Shown: positions 4,884 to 5,123 of the stretch, piece after piece
How the letters are laid out: every line of letters begins with the position of its first letter
How positions within the stretch are numbered: the first letter of the stretch is position 1
Assembly (NCBI GenBank): GCA_009787435.1
Contig: WRFW01000109.1
Span: forward strand, 1 to 5,123
Origin: Defluviitaleaceae bacterium
GTDB lineage: Bacteria; Bacillota; Clostridia; Lachnospirales; UBA5962
Direction of reading: 5' to 3'
Length of the DNA: 5,123 bases
Notes under the pieces: model-generated
Databases searched by the model: none
Seen by the model: only the letters and a program-made list of their open reading frames with translations
Told to the model about the DNA's origin: nothing
Translations under genes and position numbers: made by a program

Positions 4884-5123
4884 TTAATTAGTGCGGCTGC
4901 TAGCTGTTAGTAAGCCGATTCTATAAATAATCAAACTCATAAATTTTGGGGTAGTTGTGCTTAATTCTATTGTCGTTGTTTCTAGCGGCACGAGGCGTAG
5001 TATAGAGAACGGTTTGTCAACATCAAATATAATTGTGTCTGAAGAGTTTTCGCCTGCTGCACCACCTACGATTAACCCACCGCCTTGAGTTACACCGTTT
5101 TCTTGAAGTTCAAAAGCACCTGT
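4884..5123 (-). CDS. C-terminal fragment of a beta-rich surface or structural protein (5' end outside window)
   Basis: An open frame enters from the right edge and continues for 79 codons to TAA. It reads TGAFELQENGVTQGGGLIVG, then about 40 residues alternating hydrophobic and polar with many Thr, and ends near FMSLIIYRIGLLTASSRTN. Pattern G-x-F-x-L-x-x-N-G, a Gly-rich turn, several short strands and a closing S-L-I-I-Y-R-I strand resemble the C1q/TNF-like trimeric jelly-roll at the end of BclA-type collagen-like spore surface proteins and some phage fibres. That likeness is from memory and is not proof. No Gly-X-Y collagen repeat is in the visible part. Base composition is higher in GC than the rest of the window, as is common for such accessory genes. 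The coding frame is likely; the family is a suggestion. Confidence 0.6.
   Translation of the reverse strand, partial: TGAFELQENGVTQGGGLIVGGAAGENSSDTIIFDVDKPFSILRLVPLETTTIELSTTTPKFMSLIIYRIGLLTASSRTN

Noticed and set aside
4884..5123. Prophage tail-fibre assignment for the right-edge fragment
   Set aside because: No phage gene with a recognisable family is visible in the window; the beta-rich fragment fits spore-surface proteins equally well.

Overview
The window looks like a chromosomal segment of a low-GC, endospore-forming Firmicute, probably a clostridium. It carries the end of spoIIAB and a full-length sporulation sigma factor sigF. Codon use is strongly A/T-ending. The RNase P RNA folds as the ancestral type A (P16/P17/P18 present), which fits Clostridia better than Bacillus. 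The species cannot be fixed from the sequence alone.

Layout. On the plus strand, bases 1-1112 hold the 3' part of spoIIAB and all of sigF, two bases apart. This is the distal end of the spoIIA operon, whose spoIIAA gene would lie before the window. A perfect 11-bp inverted repeat flanked by A and T runs overlaps the sigF stop codon and serves as a two-way terminator against the convergent minus-strand block. Everything else recognised is on the minus strand. Read in transcription order from the right edge, it runs: a cut-off beta-rich C-terminal protein fragment; a doubtful Cys-rich micro-ORF; a 52-residue single-pass membrane protein with a good Shine-Dalgarno; a terminator; a strong housekeeping promoter and the RNase P RNA (rnpB); a promoter that nearly touches the ATG of a compact S66 LD-carboxypeptidase; an overlapping cytosolic NlpC/P60 peptidase with SH3-like domains; a 74-bp tandem repeat region; then rimM and trmD.

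How the genes work together. SpoIIAB and SigF are the anti-sigma/sigma pair controlling the first forespore-specific transcription. The S66/NlpC pair resembles the ykfA/ykfC peptidase pair used to break down muropeptides in the cytoplasm, and the ATGA overlap implies translational coupling. RimM (30S maturation) and TrmD (tRNA m1G37 methylation) are a classic coupled pair. Here they lack their usual rpsP and rplS neighbours.

Most of the window is ordinary housekeeping and sporulation DNA, and I do not see a convincing new multi-gene system. The points most worth a second look are the apparently leaderless start of the S66 gene, the miniaturised S66 protein, the 74-bp tandem repeat that duplicates the rimM start site, the U-rich expansion in RNase P helix P12, the Glu at the expected catalytic Asp of TrmD, and the helically phased TAGTAAC triplet upstream of rnpB. 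Repeat, helix and spacing counts were made by hand.
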